NCBI GenBank assembly: GCA_902806105.1
Contig: CADCVI010000013.1
Span: forward strand, 1 to 17,727
Direction of reading: 5' to 3'
Length of the DNA: 17,727 bases
Origin: an uncultured Rubrobacteraceae bacterium
GTDB taxonomy: Bacteria > Actinomycetota > Rubrobacteria > Rubrobacterales > Rubrobacteraceae
The notes below the pieces were generated by a model. It had not been told where the DNA came from, made no database searches, and was given only the letters and a program-made list of their open reading frames with translations. The translations under genes were made by a program, and so were the position numbers. The first letter of the stretch is position 1, and each line of letters begins with the position of its first letter. This document shows, one piece after another, positions 8,075-17,438 of the stretch.

Positions 8075-9616
8075 ATGCGTCGTGTAGAAATCTTCGACAC
8101 CACCCTGCGAGACGGCGAGCAGTCGCCGGGGATCTCGCTCTCCGTAGAAGAGAAGATAGAGATAGCGCACCAGCTCGCGCGCCTCAAGGTAGACGTGATC
8201 GAGGCCGGCTTCCCGATCACCTCCGACGGCGACTTCGAGTCGGTGAGCCGCATCGCCGCCGAGGTGAAGGGTCCCCGCGTCGCGGGCCTCGCCCGCATCC
8301 AGGAGGCTGACATCGAGCGGGCCTGGGAGGCGGTGCAGTGGTCGGCCAGACCGCGCATCCACACCTTCGTCGGCACCTCCGACCTCCACATCGAGCACCA
8401 GATGAGGTCCAACAAGAAGGAGATCCTGGCGGGGGCGGACCGGGCCGTGAGGCACGCGAAGAGCCTCTGCGAGAACGTCGAGTTCTCCCCGATGGACGCG
8501 ACGAGGACGGAGATCGGGTTTCTCGCCGAGGTGGTCGCGGCGGCGGTCGAGGCCGGGGCGGACGTGATCAACATCGCGGACACGGTCGGCTACACGACGC
8601 CCGCCGAGTTCTCGCGGTTTCTGACGGAGCTTCAGGAGCGCGTGCCGGAGCTGAAGAACCGCGTCCTCTCCGTACACTGCCACGACGACCTGGGCCTCGC
8701 GGTTGCGAACAGCCTCGCCGGGGTGCAGGTCGGGGCCGGGCAGGTCGAGGTGGCGGTCAACGGGATCGGGGAGCGGGCCGGTAACGCCTCCCTGGAGGAG
8801 GTAGTGATGGCGCTCGCCACGCGGCGCGACCACTACGGGGTCGAGGTCGGGGTGGATACGCGCCAGCTCGCGAACGCCTCGCGCATGGTCTCGAACGTCA
8901 CCGGCTACGAGGTGCCGCCGAACAAGGCGATCGTGGGCCGCAACGCCTTCCTGCACGAGTCCGGCATCCACCAGGACGGCGTCCTGAAGGACCGCCGGAC
9001 CTTCGAGATCATGACGCCGAAGGACATCGGGCTCGAGGGGACGAACATCTTCCTCGGCAAGCACTCCGGGCGCCACGCGCTGAAGGATGCCCTGGAGGAG
9101 CTCGGTTACACCCTGGAGGGCGAGATCCTCAAGCGCGCGTTCGTGAGGTTCAAGGAGATAGCGGACCACAAAAAGACCGTGACGGCGGCGGACCTCGAAG
9201 CTATAGCGGCGGATGAGGTCGGCTCTTTCGAGGGCAAGTTCGTCCTCGACTCGTTCCGGGTGGTCGCGGCGACGGGGCGCCAGAGCCGGGCGGCGGTGAC
9301 GATCTCGCACCAGGACCACGGCGTCTTCGAGGCCGAGGCGGAGGGCGAGGGACCGGTGGACGCGGTCTTCCGCGCCATCGACGCCGCGACGAACATCAAG
9401 GGCCGCCTGACGGACTTCCGCATCGACGCGGTGACCGGCGGCAAGGATGCCCTGGGCGAGGTCCGGATCACGGTGGACTTCGAGGGGAGCGAGTACGCCG
9501 GGCGCGGCCTCTCCCAGGACGTGGTCGAGGGGGCGGCGCGCGCCTACGTGCGGGCGGTCAACGTGTACACCGCTGGCAAGGTCGGGGCCACTCGCACCCC
9601 GCAGGTCACCCCCTAG
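8075..9616 (+). CDS. leuA: 2-Isopropylmalate synthase
   Basis: This enzyme condenses 3-methyl-2-oxobutanoate with acetyl-CoA to 2-isopropylmalate, the first committed step of leucine synthesis. It has 513 aa, the type-1 (bacterial) length. Seen: the TIM-barrel start [16 protein letters not shown] (about residues 6-21), metal-binding [13 protein letters not shown] (H200 and H202), [14 protein letters not shown], then [18 protein letters not shown] in the linker, and a C-terminal LeuA-dimer/allosteric region from about 370 on ([17 protein letters not shown]). The His at LeuA's metal site and the extended Glu-rich linker separate it from CimA. Start ATG 8075 has AGGGAG 11 nt upstream and CAGGA close by. 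It is first in leuA-HExxH-leuB-cimA and is preceded by the leader ORF. Confidence 0.97.
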   Translation: MRRVEIFDTTLRDGEQSPGISLSVEEKIEIAHQLARLKVDVIEAGFPITSDGDFESVSRIAAEVKGPRVAGLARIQEADIERAWEAVQWSARPRIHTFVGTSDLHIEHQMRSNKKEILAGADRAVRHAKSLCENVEFSPMDATRTEIGFLAEVVAAAVEAGADVINIADTVGYTTPAEFSRFLTELQERVPELKNRVLSVHCHDDLGLAVANSLAGVQVGAGQVEVAVNGIGERAGNASLEEVVMALATRRDHYGVEVGVDTRQLANASRMVSNVTGYEVPPNKAIVGRNAFLHESGIHQDGVLKDRRTFEIMTPKDIGLEGTNIFLGKHSGRHALKDALEELGYTLEGEILKRAFVRFKEIADHKKTVTAADLEAIAADEVGSFEGKFVLDSFRVVAATGRQSRAAVTISHQDHGVFEAEAEGEGPVDAVFRAIDAATNIKGRLTDFRIDAVTGGKDALGEVRITVDFEGSEYAGRGLSQDVVEGAARAYVRAVNVYTAGKVGATRTPQVTP

Positions 9617-9630
9617 AACCGCCTGCCCCG

Positions 9631-10368
9631 TTGCAGTCCCCCACCGCCCTCTCCGGATACGAACGCCTACCGGGCAAGATCCCGGTCGCGTACCCGCCAC
9701 ACCTCCGGGAGAGGGCGCGGGGGCTCTCCGTCCTCCTGGAGCACGGGGCCGGAACCCTCTCGGAGATTCTCGGGGCAGGGCCGCCCGAGCTGGAGGCGCT
9801 GCTGGTTGCGGACGGGGACTGGTCCGATGCGCCGAGGGAGGGCGAGAGGCCCTACCCGCACGGCCTCCCCTACTTCACCCGTTCCGTGCGGCCCCCGGCG
9901 CTGGTACTGCCGGAGGGGCTCACGCCCGCGATACGGCCACGAACTTCCGCGACGTGGCCGCTCGTCGTCTGGCACGAGCTCGTGCACGCTTTCCTGCTGC
10001 GCGGGGAGGTGGTCAGGACGCCGGCATGGTTCGGGGAGTTGATCCCCCAGGCCGCCGCGGCGGCCGTCGCGTCGAGGATGGACCTACCGGTGGAGGAGCA
10101 CCTCTCGAGGGTAGACCGGAGCCCGGGGTTCACCGTCCGGTCGTTCGGGGGCAGGGCCGACGCGGGGACGCAGATGGCGTTTCAGAACCTGCTGCTCCTG
10201 CTCGGGGACGCGGCGGTCCGGGAGTTCGGGGAGGCGTTTTTGGGACGTCTCGTGCGCGCTCTATGGGAGGAAAAGGAGATCGTGGGCGAGGGGCGAGCGG
10301 AGGAGCTTCTGGCCGGCGCCCTGGGCCACGGAGGATGGGAGTGGCTGCGCCTGCGGCCGGAGTTCTAG
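9631..10368 (+). CDS. Unrecognised protein with HExxH...E zinc-peptidase-like motif
   Basis: A 245-aa protein between leuA and leuB that I cannot assign to a named family. It has the motif HELVHAFLLRGEVVRTPAWF, in which HELVH is residues 115-119 and a Glu follows in GELIPQ at 136. This HExxH-(x16)-E layout, with a P-x-W before the Glu, resembles gluzincin peptidases of the MA type, where H115, H119 and E136 would bind zinc and E116 act as base. No signal peptide or membrane segment is seen, so it is probably cytosolic. The C-terminal part is mostly helical-looking (FQNLLLLLGDAAVREFGEAF). TTG 9631 is the only start in frame near leuA; no ribosome binding site is clear. It is 14 nt after the leuA stop and 15 nt before leuB, hence probably co-transcribed. 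A peptidase activity is inference only. Confidence 0.75.
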   Translation: MQSPTALSGYERLPGKIPVAYPPHLRERARGLSVLLEHGAGTLSEILGAGPPELEALLVADGDWSDAPREGERPYPHGLPYFTRSVRPPALVLPEGLTPAIRPRTSATWPLVVWHELVHAFLLRGEVVRTPAWFGELIPQAAAAAVASRMDLPVEEHLSRVDRSPGFTVRSFGGRADAGTQMAFQNLLLLLGDAAVREFGEAFLGRLVRALWEEKEIVGEGRAEELLAGALGHGGWEWLRLRPEF

Positions 10369-10383
10369 AGGAAGGTGGGAGAG

Positions 10384-11457
10384 ATGCGCGACTCGTTCGA
10401 GATTTTGTTGCTGCCGGGTGATGGTATCGGGCCGGAGGTGGTCGGGGCGGCGCGGACCGTCATGGACGTCGCCGCCGCGCACTTCGGGGTCAGGGTGAAC
10501 TACGAGGAACGCCGGATCGGGGGTGTTGCCATCCGCGAGGAGGGCGTCCCCGTCTCCGACGAGACGCTGGAGCGGGCCAAGGCGTCGGACGCGGTCCTGC
10601 TGGGCGCGGTCGGCGACCCGGAGTTCGACAGGAACCCGGGCCACCTGCGCCCGGAGAAGGGGCTGTTGACGCTGCGCCAGGCCCTCGGGGCGTTCGCGAA
10701 CCTGAGGCCGGTGGTGGCGCTGCCGGCGCTCCTCTCCGCTTCTACCCTGAAGGAAGAGGTCTTGAAGGGGGTGGATATCCTCATCATCCGGGAGCTCACC
10801 GGCGGGGCGTACTTCGGGGAGAAGGAGGAGGGCGAGGATCGGGCGAGCGACCTGAGCGTCTACACGCGCGAGGAGGTCGAGCGGGTCGCGAGGGTCGCGT
10901 TCGAGGCGGCCGAGGGGAGAAGCGGGCGCGTGACGAGCGTGGACAAGGCCAACGTCATGGCGACGAGCAGGCTGTGGCGGAGCGTCGTCGACGACATAGC
11001 CGGCGAGTATCCGGGGGTGACCGTGGATCACGTCCTCGTAGATGCCGCGGCGATGTTCCTGATCCGGGACCCGAGGCGCTTCGACGTCCTCCTCACGGAG
11101 AACCTCTTCGGCGACATCCTCTCGGACGAGGCGGCCATGCTCCCCGGCTCGATGGGGATGCTGCCCTCCGCTTCTCTGGGCCTGCCGGGAACTCCCGGCA
11201 TCTTCGAGCCCGTGCACGGCTCGGCCCCGGACATCGCGGGTCTTGGGGTCGCGAACCCCTACGCCACGATCCTCTCGTCGGCGATGATGTTCCGGCACAC
11301 TTTAGGGAGGCCGGATGTCGCGGGGGCCATAGAGCGGGGGGTCTCCGTGGCGATAGAGGCAGGGTTCAAGACCGCGGATCTGGGCGGCAAGCATACGACG
11401 GAGGACGTGACGCGGGCCGTGAGCCGCTGGACCGCCGCGGGGGAAGGGGTGGCTTGA
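10384..11457 (+). CDS. leuB: 3-Isopropylmalate dehydrogenase
   Basis: This NAD-dependent oxidative decarboxylase converts 3-isopropylmalate to 4-methyl-2-oxopentanoate. In a cell with CimA it probably also acts on the citramalate-derived 3-methylmalate (known for LeuB in such pathways, inferred here). It has 357 aa, normal. Seen: LLLPGDGIGPEVV at the N-terminus, IIRELTGGAYFGE with the substrate-facing residues, the metal-binding region ending in ENLFGDILSDEAAMLPGSMG, and the NAD-binding loop HGSAPDIAGLGVANPYATI. ATG 10384 is preferred to the GTG at 10375 because GAGGAAGG lies 8 nt before it. cimA begins 1 nt after its stop. Confidence 0.97.
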   Translation: MRDSFEILLLPGDGIGPEVVGAARTVMDVAAAHFGVRVNYEERRIGGVAIREEGVPVSDETLERAKASDAVLLGAVGDPEFDRNPGHLRPEKGLLTLRQALGAFANLRPVVALPALLSASTLKEEVLKGVDILIIRELTGGAYFGEKEEGEDRASDLSVYTREEVERVARVAFEAAEGRSGRVTSVDKANVMATSRLWRSVVDDIAGEYPGVTVDHVLVDAAAMFLIRDPRRFDVLLTENLFGDILSDEAAMLPGSMGMLPSASLGLPGTPGIFEPVHGSAPDIAGLGVANPYATILSSAMMFRHTLGRPDVAGAIERGVSVAIEAGFKTADLGGKHTTEDVTRAVSRWTAAGEGVA

Positions 11458-11458
11458 G

Positions 11459-13054
11459 ATGGGCGTGAAGCTTTTCGACACGACTCTACGGGATGGCACG
11501 CAGCGCGAGGGCGTGAGCCTGACGACGGAGGACAAGATCCGCATAGCCCGCGAGCTCGACGCCCTGGGCATGGACTACATAGAAGCTGGCTTCCCGGCCT
11601 CCAACCCGAAGGACATGGAGTTCTTCGAGGGCTTCGACGCCTCGGAGCTCGAGAACGCGCGCATCGTCGCGTTCACCCGCGCCCGGCGGCCCGGCGGGAG
11701 GGCGGATGAGGACCCGGCCGTCACCCTCCTCCCCCGCCTCTCGGCCCCGGTCGCTTGCATCGTCGCCAAAAGCTGGAAGCTCCACGTCGAGAAGGTCCTG
11801 CGCACGACGCCCGAGGAGAACCTGGAGTCCATCAGCGACACGGTAGGCTACCTCGCGAGGGCCGGCAAGGAGGTCATCTTCGACGCCGAGCACTACTTCG
11901 ACGGCTTCCGCGACGACCCCGAGTACTCCCTGGCCGTCCTCCGCGCGGCGGCCGGCGCCGGGGCGACGACCCTGGTCCTCTGCGACACCAACGGGGGGAC
12001 GCTGCCGACGGAGCTCAGGGCTGCGGTCGAGCGCACGGTCGAGGAATTCTCCGGGGACCCGGGGGTCGAGGTCGGCATACACACGCACAACGACTCCGGG
12101 TGCGCGGTAGCGAACGCGCTGGTGGCGGTCGAGGCCGGGGCGACGCACGTTCAGGGCACGATCAACGGCGTCGGCGAGCGCTGCGGCAACTGCGACCTCG
12201 TCACCACCATCGCCAACCTCCAGCTCAAGATGGGCCTCGAGGTCATGGACGACGAGAAGCTCCGGAAGCTCACCGGCGCGTCGAACTACGTCTCCGAGCT
12301 CATGAACCTCACCCCGGACACGCACCGCCCGTACGTCGGCAGGAGCGCCTTCGCCCACAAGGGCGGCCTGCACGTGGACGGCATAACCCAGGACGCATCG
12401 ACCTACGAGCACGTCGCCCCCGAGGCGGTCGGGAACGTCCGGCGCATGCCGGTCGGGGAGCTCTCCGGGAAGAACTCCATCCGGCAGAAGGCCGAGGAGC
12501 TCGGGGTAGAGGCCATAGACGTCACGCAGATCCTCTCCGCGATAAAGCAGCGCGAGTACGAGGGCTACCACTACGAGGCAGCCGACGCCTCGCTCGCGCT
12601 CCTCATAGGGCGGACCGCCGGGGAAGACGAGCCGCTCTTCGAGCTGGAGACGTTCAGGATCATCTCGGAGAAGCGCGCCGACGGCCAGACGACGACCGAG
12701 GCGACCATAAAGCTCCTCGTCAGGGGCCAGAGGGTCATCTCGACCGCCGAGGGGAACGGCCCCGTGAACGCCCTGGACGGGGCGCTCAGGCAGGCCATAG
12801 GCCCCCACTACCCGGAGCTACAGGAGATCCACCTGTCCAACTACAAGGTGCGAATCCTCGACGAGCACCGGGCGACGGCCGCGACAACCCGCGTCCTCAT
12901 AGACTCCACGGACGGCAAGCGGGTCTGGGGCGCCGTCGGCGTCGGGGAGAACATCATCGAGGCCTCCTGGCAGGCCCTCGTCGACGGCCTGGAGTACGGC
13001 GTGAGCGTGGGAACCGCCGCCAAAAAGGTTATAGAGGCGGACCCTCACCGGTAG
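11459..13054 (+). CDS. cimA: (R)-Citramalate synthase
   Basis: This enzyme condenses pyruvate with acetyl-CoA to (R)-citramalate, opening a threonine-independent route to 2-oxobutyrate and isoleucine. It has 531 aa, the usual length of the CimA/LeuA-like subgroup. Seen: [18 protein letters not shown] (about 5-22), where LeuA has GEQSPG; FPASNPKDMEFF; metal-binding HTHNDSGCAVANALVAVEAG (about 207-226); NGVGERCGNCDL; HKGGLHVDGI; and a C-terminal LeuA-type regulatory domain (TIKLLVRGQRVISTAEGNGPVNAL). TQREGVSL and the CGNCDL segment point to CimA rather than a second LeuA or homocitrate synthase; this is family knowledge, not a test of activity. It starts 1 nt after leuB and closes the leu unit. 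Its stop lies within a terminator-like hairpin. Confidence 0.92.
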   Translation: MGVKLFDTTLRDGTQREGVSLTTEDKIRIARELDALGMDYIEAGFPASNPKDMEFFEGFDASELENARIVAFTRARRPGGRADEDPAVTLLPRLSAPVACIVAKSWKLHVEKVLRTTPEENLESISDTVGYLARAGKEVIFDAEHYFDGFRDDPEYSLAVLRAAAGAGATTLVLCDTNGGTLPTELRAAVERTVEEFSGDPGVEVGIHTHNDSGCAVANALVAVEAGATHVQGTINGVGERCGNCDLVTTIANLQLKMGLEVMDDEKLRKLTGASNYVSELMNLTPDTHRPYVGRSAFAHKGGLHVDGITQDASTYEHVAPEAVGNVRRMPVGELSGKNSIRQKAEELGVEAIDVTQILSAIKQREYEGYHYEAADASLALLIGRTAGEDEPLFELETFRIISEKRADGQTTTEATIKLLVRGQRVISTAEGNGPVNALDGALRQAIGPHYPELQEIHLSNYKVRILDEHRATAATTRVLIDSTDGKRVWGAVGVGENIIEASWQALVDGLEYGVSVGTAAKKVIEADPHR

Positions 13055-13078
13055 AACCGTTCTCGCACCGGCTTTCTT
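13048..13078 (+). terminator. Candidate terminator after cimA
   Basis: CCGGT (13048-13052) pairs with ACCGG (13067-13071). An inner AGAA/TTCT pair (13053-13056 with 13060-13063) stacks on it with a 3-nt bulge, and CTTTCTTG follows. It includes the cimA stop codon. It is the only hairpin with a T-rich tail here. Confidence 0.55.
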
Positions 13079-13161
13079 GCCCCCCGGCTAGTATGCTGCT
13101 CCGCGGGCCGAGGGGAGCGTCGCCACGCAGCGTCCCACGATGCAGAACGGAAGGATGGGGC

Positions 13162-14361
13162 TTGAACGGGATCCTGGAGCTCGGTGCGGGCCGGTCGCGG
13201 CATGGTAGACCTCCGGCGGCGTTTCTGAGCGCGGCGCTGCCCGTGGTGCTCGTGGCGGTGTTGATGATGTTCGTCTCCGGCTGCGGCGGGGGCGAGGATG
13301 CCGCGAAGGAAGCGGAGGAAGGGCCGCGGACCGCACGGGGAGGACCCGGGGGCGTCACCGGCGGCGGGACCACGATGGCCGCTGTCGAGGGGAAGCCGGA
13401 GGCCGTGAAGGCGCTCTACGTGCCGGGGTACGTGGCGGAGGGCGAGGGGCTCGATGGCATCCTCCGGCTCGTCGAGGAGACCGAGGTCAACGCGCTGGTC
13501 GTGGACGTCAAGGACGCGGGGCTGACCACGTACCCCTCCGAGGTGCCGCTGGCGCGTGAGATCGGGGCGACGACGGAGCGCATCCCGGACCTCGCGGCGT
13601 TCGTCCGGGGGCTCAAGGAGAAGGGCGTCTACCCCATCGCCCGGCTCGCCGTCTTCCAGGACGACGTCCTGCCGTACGCCCGCCCGGACCTTGCGGCGCT
13701 GGATGCGACGACCGGCGAGCCTTGGCTCACCTATCAGGGGGCGGCGTGGGTGAACCCCTACCGCGAGGAGGCGCAGAGGTACAACGTCGAGATAGCGAAG
13801 GAAGCGGCGACGGCGGGCTTCGAGGAGGTACAGTTCGACTACGTCCGCTTCCCCTCCGACGGCGAGATGGTGAACCTCCAGTACGGCGAGGAGACCGCCC
13901 CCACGCAGGAGGACGCCATAGCGGGCTTTCTGGAGTACGCGCGCGGGGAGCTCGGTCCGATGGGCGTCGACGTCTCGGCGGACGTCTTCGGGCTCGTGGG
14001 GATGAACGACTACGTCGGGGTCGGGCAGGTCGTCTCGAAGATGGCGCCGCACCTCGACGTGCTCTGCCCGATGGTGTATCCGTCCCACTACCCGTTCGGG
14101 GCCTACGGCTACGACAACCCGGACGTCTACCCCTACGAGATCGTGGAGCTCGCCATGGCGGACTTCGGGACGAAGGCCAGGGCCGTCAACCCGGGGATAG
14201 AGATACGGCCCTGGCTCCAGGACTTCGACTACCTCTCGGCGTACGAGCCCGCCGACGTCGAGGCGCAGATAAAGGCGGCGCAGGAGGCGGGGATGCCGGG
14301 TTGGATCCTCTGGAACGCCGGCGCCGAGTACACCACGGAGGTCCTGAAGAAAGAAGGGTAG
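13162..14361 (+). CDS. Lipoprotein with DUF4015 (putative glycoside hydrolase) domain
   Basis: A 399-aa secreted protein. The N-terminus has a basic stretch, a hydrophobic run (LPVVLVAVLMMF) and the lipobox VSGC, so Cys41 would be lipidated and the protein anchored on the outer face of the membrane. A Gly-rich, Glu-rich linker follows. From about residue 80 the DUF4015 / GH13-like TIM-barrel signature appears: VNALVVDVKDAGLTTYPSEV, GVYPIARLAVFQDDVL, WVNPYREEAQRYNVEIAKEA, then GFEEVQFDYVRFPSDGE and LCPMVYPSHYPFG. The D in QFDYVRFPSDG is in the usual active-site area of the family. Substrate is unknown; a polysaccharide is likely. TTG 13162 is chosen for the AAGGATG 3-10 nt upstream; an ATG at 13093 would give a 23-residue longer, less typical signal. 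It has 107 nt to the cimA stop and a terminator between, so it is probably a separate unit. Confidence 0.88.
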   Translation: MNGILELGAGRSRHGRPPAAFLSAALPVVLVAVLMMFVSGCGGGEDAAKEAEEGPRTARGGPGGVTGGGTTMAAVEGKPEAVKALYVPGYVAEGEGLDGILRLVEETEVNALVVDVKDAGLTTYPSEVPLAREIGATTERIPDLAAFVRGLKEKGVYPIARLAVFQDDVLPYARPDLAALDATTGEPWLTYQGAAWVNPYREEAQRYNVEIAKEAATAGFEEVQFDYVRFPSDGEMVNLQYGEETAPTQEDAIAGFLEYARGELGPMGVDVSADVFGLVGMNDYVGVGQVVSKMAPHLDVLCPMVYPSHYPFGAYGYDNPDVYPYEIVELAMADFGTKARAVNPGIEIRPWLQDFDYLSAYEPADVEAQIKAAQEAGMPGWILWNAGAEYTTEVLKKEG

Positions 14362-14411
14362 CTAGGGCTCCCTGCCACCCTTCCCCGCAGGACAGGAGCG
14401 AGGAATCCCGC

Positions 14412-15032
14412 ATGAGCACGACCCTCAAGCCGAACCCCGCCGAGCAGGGGGTAATCGTCGGGGAAGACGGGCTCGGACGATGTCCCTGGGCCGTCGGCCA
14501 TCCCGCCAACCTCCATTACCACGATACCGAGTGGGGCCTGGTGGTGCGCGGCGAGCGGGCGCTCTACGAGCGGATCACCCTGGAGGCGTTCCAATCCGGG
14601 CTGAGCTGGCTCACGATCTTGTTGAAACGCCCCGCCTTCCGCGCCGCGTTCGACGGCTTCGATCCGGAGACCGTCGCCCGCTATGCCGACGCCGACGTCG
14701 AGCGGCTCATGCAAGACAAGACGATCGTGCGCAACCGGGCCAAGATCGAGGCCGCCCGCACCAACGCACGAGCGGTCCTCGCCCTTCGTGAGCACGGCGG
14801 CCTGGACGCGCTGATCTGGTCTCACAAGCCCGACGAGACGCCCGCTCCCCGCGTCGTCTCCGAAGTCCCCACGAACACCCACGCCTCGAAAGCACTCGCG
14901 GCGGACCTGCGCGCAAAGGGCTTCCGATTCGTCGGCCCGGTCACAGCCCACGCCCTGATGGAGGCGATCGGCATGGTCGACACCCACCTCATCGGATGCC
15001 ACCGCCGCGGCTCCTCCGGGCAATACCCCTGA
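14412..15032 (+). CDS. tag: DNA-3-methyladenine glycosylase I
   Basis: This base-excision repair enzyme removes 3-methyladenine from alkylated DNA. It has 206 aa; E. coli Tag has 187, and the extra ~20 lie before the first Cys. Seen: the zinc-snap residues C24 and H37 (CPW...HYHDTEWG, same 13-residue spacing as C4/H17 in E. coli) and H192 and C196 (DTHLIGC, same spacing as H175/C179). LEAFQSGLSWLTILLKRPAF carries the conserved Glu of the base pocket, and a helix-hairpin-helix-like RNRAKIEAARTNARA follows. Start ATG 14412 follows GGAGCGAGG. It is 50 nt after the lipoprotein gene. Codon use is slightly less G/C-biased than in the neighbours, so transfer is possible but not shown. Confidence 0.95.
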   Translation: MSTTLKPNPAEQGVIVGEDGLGRCPWAVGHPANLHYHDTEWGLVVRGERALYERITLEAFQSGLSWLTILLKRPAFRAAFDGFDPETVARYADADVERLMQDKTIVRNRAKIEAARTNARAVLALREHGGLDALIWSHKPDETPAPRVVSEVPTNTHASKALAADLRAKGFRFVGPVTAHALMEAIGMVDTHLIGCHRRGSSGQYP

Positions 15033-15340
15033 TTATCCGGCCGTACCCGAGCACGGACGAAGAGCGCGCCGCACCGCAAGACGCGGCCTGATGCCTGGAC
15101 GGCCACGGGCTAACGGGCCACGCGGAGGGTTCCGCGCACCAGCCCCTCAGGGTCTATAGCGTTGGAGATGAGCCGCGAGCGGAGGAACAGGAGAGGTTTG
15201 TGCCCCGGTCGGGCACGGAGATCGGGGGGACGCCACGCGGCGTGAGGGCTGATCTGCCCGGGCAACATCTCCAGGAGGCTCGGCCAGAACTTCTCCTGGC
15301 TTATCGTTCCACGTGGACCGCCGGGTCTCGCAGCGGGCCT
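15033..15340 (+). other. Spacer between convergent units, possible gene remnant on minus strand
   Basis: About 300 bases with no recognised gene. On the minus strand a frame ends at a TAG (15110-15112) after LLFLRSRLISNAIDPEGLVR, which reads like a protein C-terminus. It has an ATG at 15268 (52 aa) but no clear ribosome binding site, and continues open beyond it with no other start. It could be a decayed gene end. I see no family match. Nothing else is evident. Confidence 0.3.
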
Positions 15341-15369
15341 AGCGTCCGTTGCCCTCGGGAACGGACGCT
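15341..15369. terminator. Candidate bidirectional terminator
   Basis: AGCGTCCGTT (15341-15350) and its exact complement (15360-15369) form a 10-bp stem with a 9-nt loop, between the convergent tag and antiporter genes. TTTC follows on the plus side; there is no U-tract on the minus side. It lies about 66 nt after the antiporter stop. Confidence 0.65.
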
Positions 15370-15434
15370 TTCTGTGGCGATCCCGTCTCTCCTCCCGGCC
15401 AGGCGGCGAAGGGGACCGGAGGTCCTGCGGGTCC

Positions 15435-17408
15435 CTATCGCCGCCGGCTGGAAGCGAGGAGGAGGTCGGAGAAGGCGGAGCGCTGCTCGGGGGTGCCGAG
15501 GACGGCGAGGAGGTCGCCGCCGAGGAGCACGAAATCGGGGCCGGGGTTGGCCCAGACGTCGTCCCCGCGCACGACGGCGACGACGGAGGCGCCGGTCTCC
15601 GCCCTTATGTTCAGCTCCCCTATCCTTCGGCCCGAGAGCAGGCCGTCCTCGGGGACCTCGACCCAGTCCGTCTCGATCACCTCGGAGGCGCGGCGGAGCC
15701 GCCGGAGGACCTCGCTGCCGCCGTCCCCAACGAGCGGGGCGTAGTGCTCGCGGCGCGCCCTGTCGGAGAAACGCTGGACCTCACCGGCCCCGATCCCGAG
15801 CCTGAGGAGCGCCTGCCGCCCGAGCTCCAGCCCCGCCTCGAGCTCGGGCTGCACCACCTCGTAGACGCCGAGGCGCGAGAGGTCCTCCAGATGATCCGCG
15901 CTCGTCGAGCGGGCGACGATCCGGACCTCCGGGTTCATCTCCCGCACGCGCTCGACGACGAGCCTGGATACTATGGGCTCGGGGACGGTGAGCACGACGA
16001 GCCGGGCCTCTCGCACGCCCGCCGCCTCCAGCACAGGCTCCGCCGTGGCGTCACCGAAGACCATCGGGACCTTCTCCTGCTTCGCCTCGTCCACGCGCCC
16101 GTGGTAGGCGTCTATCACCACGAAGGGCCGGTCGAGGCCCCCGACCATGCGCGCGACGAAGTGCCCCACCCGCCCGTACCCCACTACGACCACGTGGTCT
16201 TCGAGTCCCGTATCGGGGAGCTCGATGTTCTCCAGGGGCGCGGCGGGGAACCTTCGGCGCCACAGGGCGTAGAGCCGGGGAGCGCCGCTCGCGGCGAACG
16301 GGGTCATGGCCATCGTCACGACGGCGGTGGTCAGGGCGATGGAGTAGGTGCCCTGGGAGATTGCGCCTTCGTCCACGCCGACGCGGGCGAGCAGGAAAGA
16401 GAACTCCCCGACCTGGAAGAGCCCGAGCCCGAGGGCGAAGGGGACGATGTTCCCGTACCCGAAGGTCCGGGCGAGGCCGGCGAAGATCACGCCCTTCCCC
16501 ACGAAGACGAGCAGGACGATGGCGAGGACGGTCGGCGCCTGGCTCCACAGGAAGACCGGATCGAGAAGCATCCCGACGGAGACGAAGAAGAGCATGGAGA
16601 AGACGTCCCTGAGGGGCGCTATGTCCGAGAGGGCCTGGTAGCTGTAGTCCGAGCGGGAGAGGACGAGGCCGGCGACGAAAGCCCCGAAGGCGAACGAGAG
16701 GCCGACGAGATAGGTAGCGTAGCCGACCCCGAGGCCCGCCGCGACCACGGCGATCAGGAACAGCTCCCTTGAGTTCCAGCGCGCGACGCGCGCCATCAGG
16801 AACGGGAAGACCCTGGTGCCGAAGACGGCCATCACGGCGACGAAGAGACCGGCCTTGAGCATCGCGCCGCCGAGGCGCGCGGCCCCCTCCCCCAGGTTGC
16901 CGAGCTCCGGGAGCAGGACCAGGAGCGGCACTATCGCGACGTCCTGGGCGACGAGCACCCCGATCGTCACCCGTCCCGAGAGCGTGCCGAGCACGCCCCT
17001 CTCGGAGAGCGTTTTCAGGACGACGGCGGTGCTCGAGAGCGAGAACAGGGCCCCGAGCCAGATCGACTCGATGGTCCCGAGGCCGAGTAGCGTATTCCCG
17101 ATACCGTAGCCGAAGGCTATCGTGAGGAGCATCTGGATCGGCGTGCCGATGAGGGCTATCTTCCACACGGGCTTGAGCTCGCCCAGCGGAAAATGAAGCC
17201 CGATGGCGAAGAGCAGCAGCGCGATCCCGATCTCCGCGAGCAGCTCGATCTCGTGCGCGTCCCCGACGGTCATGCCGCCGGTGTTCGGACCGACCACCAC
17301 CCCGGCGAGGATGTACCCGAGGATCAGGGGCAGCCCGAACCGCTGCGCGACGATCCCGCCAAGGAACGCCGCGACCAAAATAAGCGCTATGTCTCCTGCG
17401 ATACCCAA
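15435..17408 (-). CDS. CPA2-family cation/proton antiporter with RCK domains (KefB/YbaL type)
   Basis: A 657-aa integral membrane protein. Residues ~1-385 form a CPA2 transport domain with roughly 12 hydrophobic segments, opening with an [21 protein letters not shown] helix and containing [14 protein letters not shown] and the ion-path motif [16 protein letters not shown] TrkA-N/RCK domain follows: [18 protein letters not shown] at about 402-419 with GxGxxG and an acidic residue after the second strand, which fits NAD(H) binding. The C-terminal end, ~575-655, is a TrkA-C fold ([20 protein letters not shown]). It probably exchanges K+ or Na+ for H+ under nucleotide control; the ion cannot be read from sequence. 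No glutathione-binding partner (KefF/KefG) is adjacent. The start is TTG 17408 by frame and family position; AAGGAG lies 12 nt upstream. It is 30 nt after the phosphodiesterase gene, so probably in the same unit. Confidence 0.9.
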   Translation of the reverse strand: MGIAGDIALILVAAFLGGIVAQRFGLPLILGYILAGVVVGPNTGGMTVGDAHEIELLAEIGIALLLFAIGLHFPLGELKPVWKIALIGTPIQMLLTIAFGYGIGNTLLGLGTIESIWLGALFSLSSTAVVLKTLSERGVLGTLSGRVTIGVLVAQDVAIVPLLVLLPELGNLGEGAARLGGAMLKAGLFVAVMAVFGTRVFPFLMARVARWNSRELFLIAVVAAGLGVGYATYLVGLSFAFGAFVAGLVLSRSDYSYQALSDIAPLRDVFSMLFFVSVGMLLDPVFLWSQAPTVLAIVLLVFVGKGVIFAGLARTFGYGNIVPFALGLGLFQVGEFSFLLARVGVDEGAISQGTYSIALTTAVVTMAMTPFAASGAPRLYALWRRRFPAAPLENIELPDTGLEDHVVVVGYGRVGHFVARMVGGLDRPFVVIDAYHGRVDEAKQEKVPMVFGDATAEPVLEAAGVREARLVVLTVPEPIVSRLVVERVREMNPEVRIVARSTSADHLEDLSRLGVYEVVQPELEAGLELGRQALLRLGIGAGEVQRFSDRARREHYAPLVGDGGSEVLRRLRRASEVIETDWVEVPEDGLLSGRRIGELNIRAETGASVVAVVRGDDVWANPGPDFVLLGGDLLAVLGTPEQRSAFSDLLLASSRRR

Positions 17409-17438
17409 AGAATCTTCCCGCTCCTTATAACACGGCAG

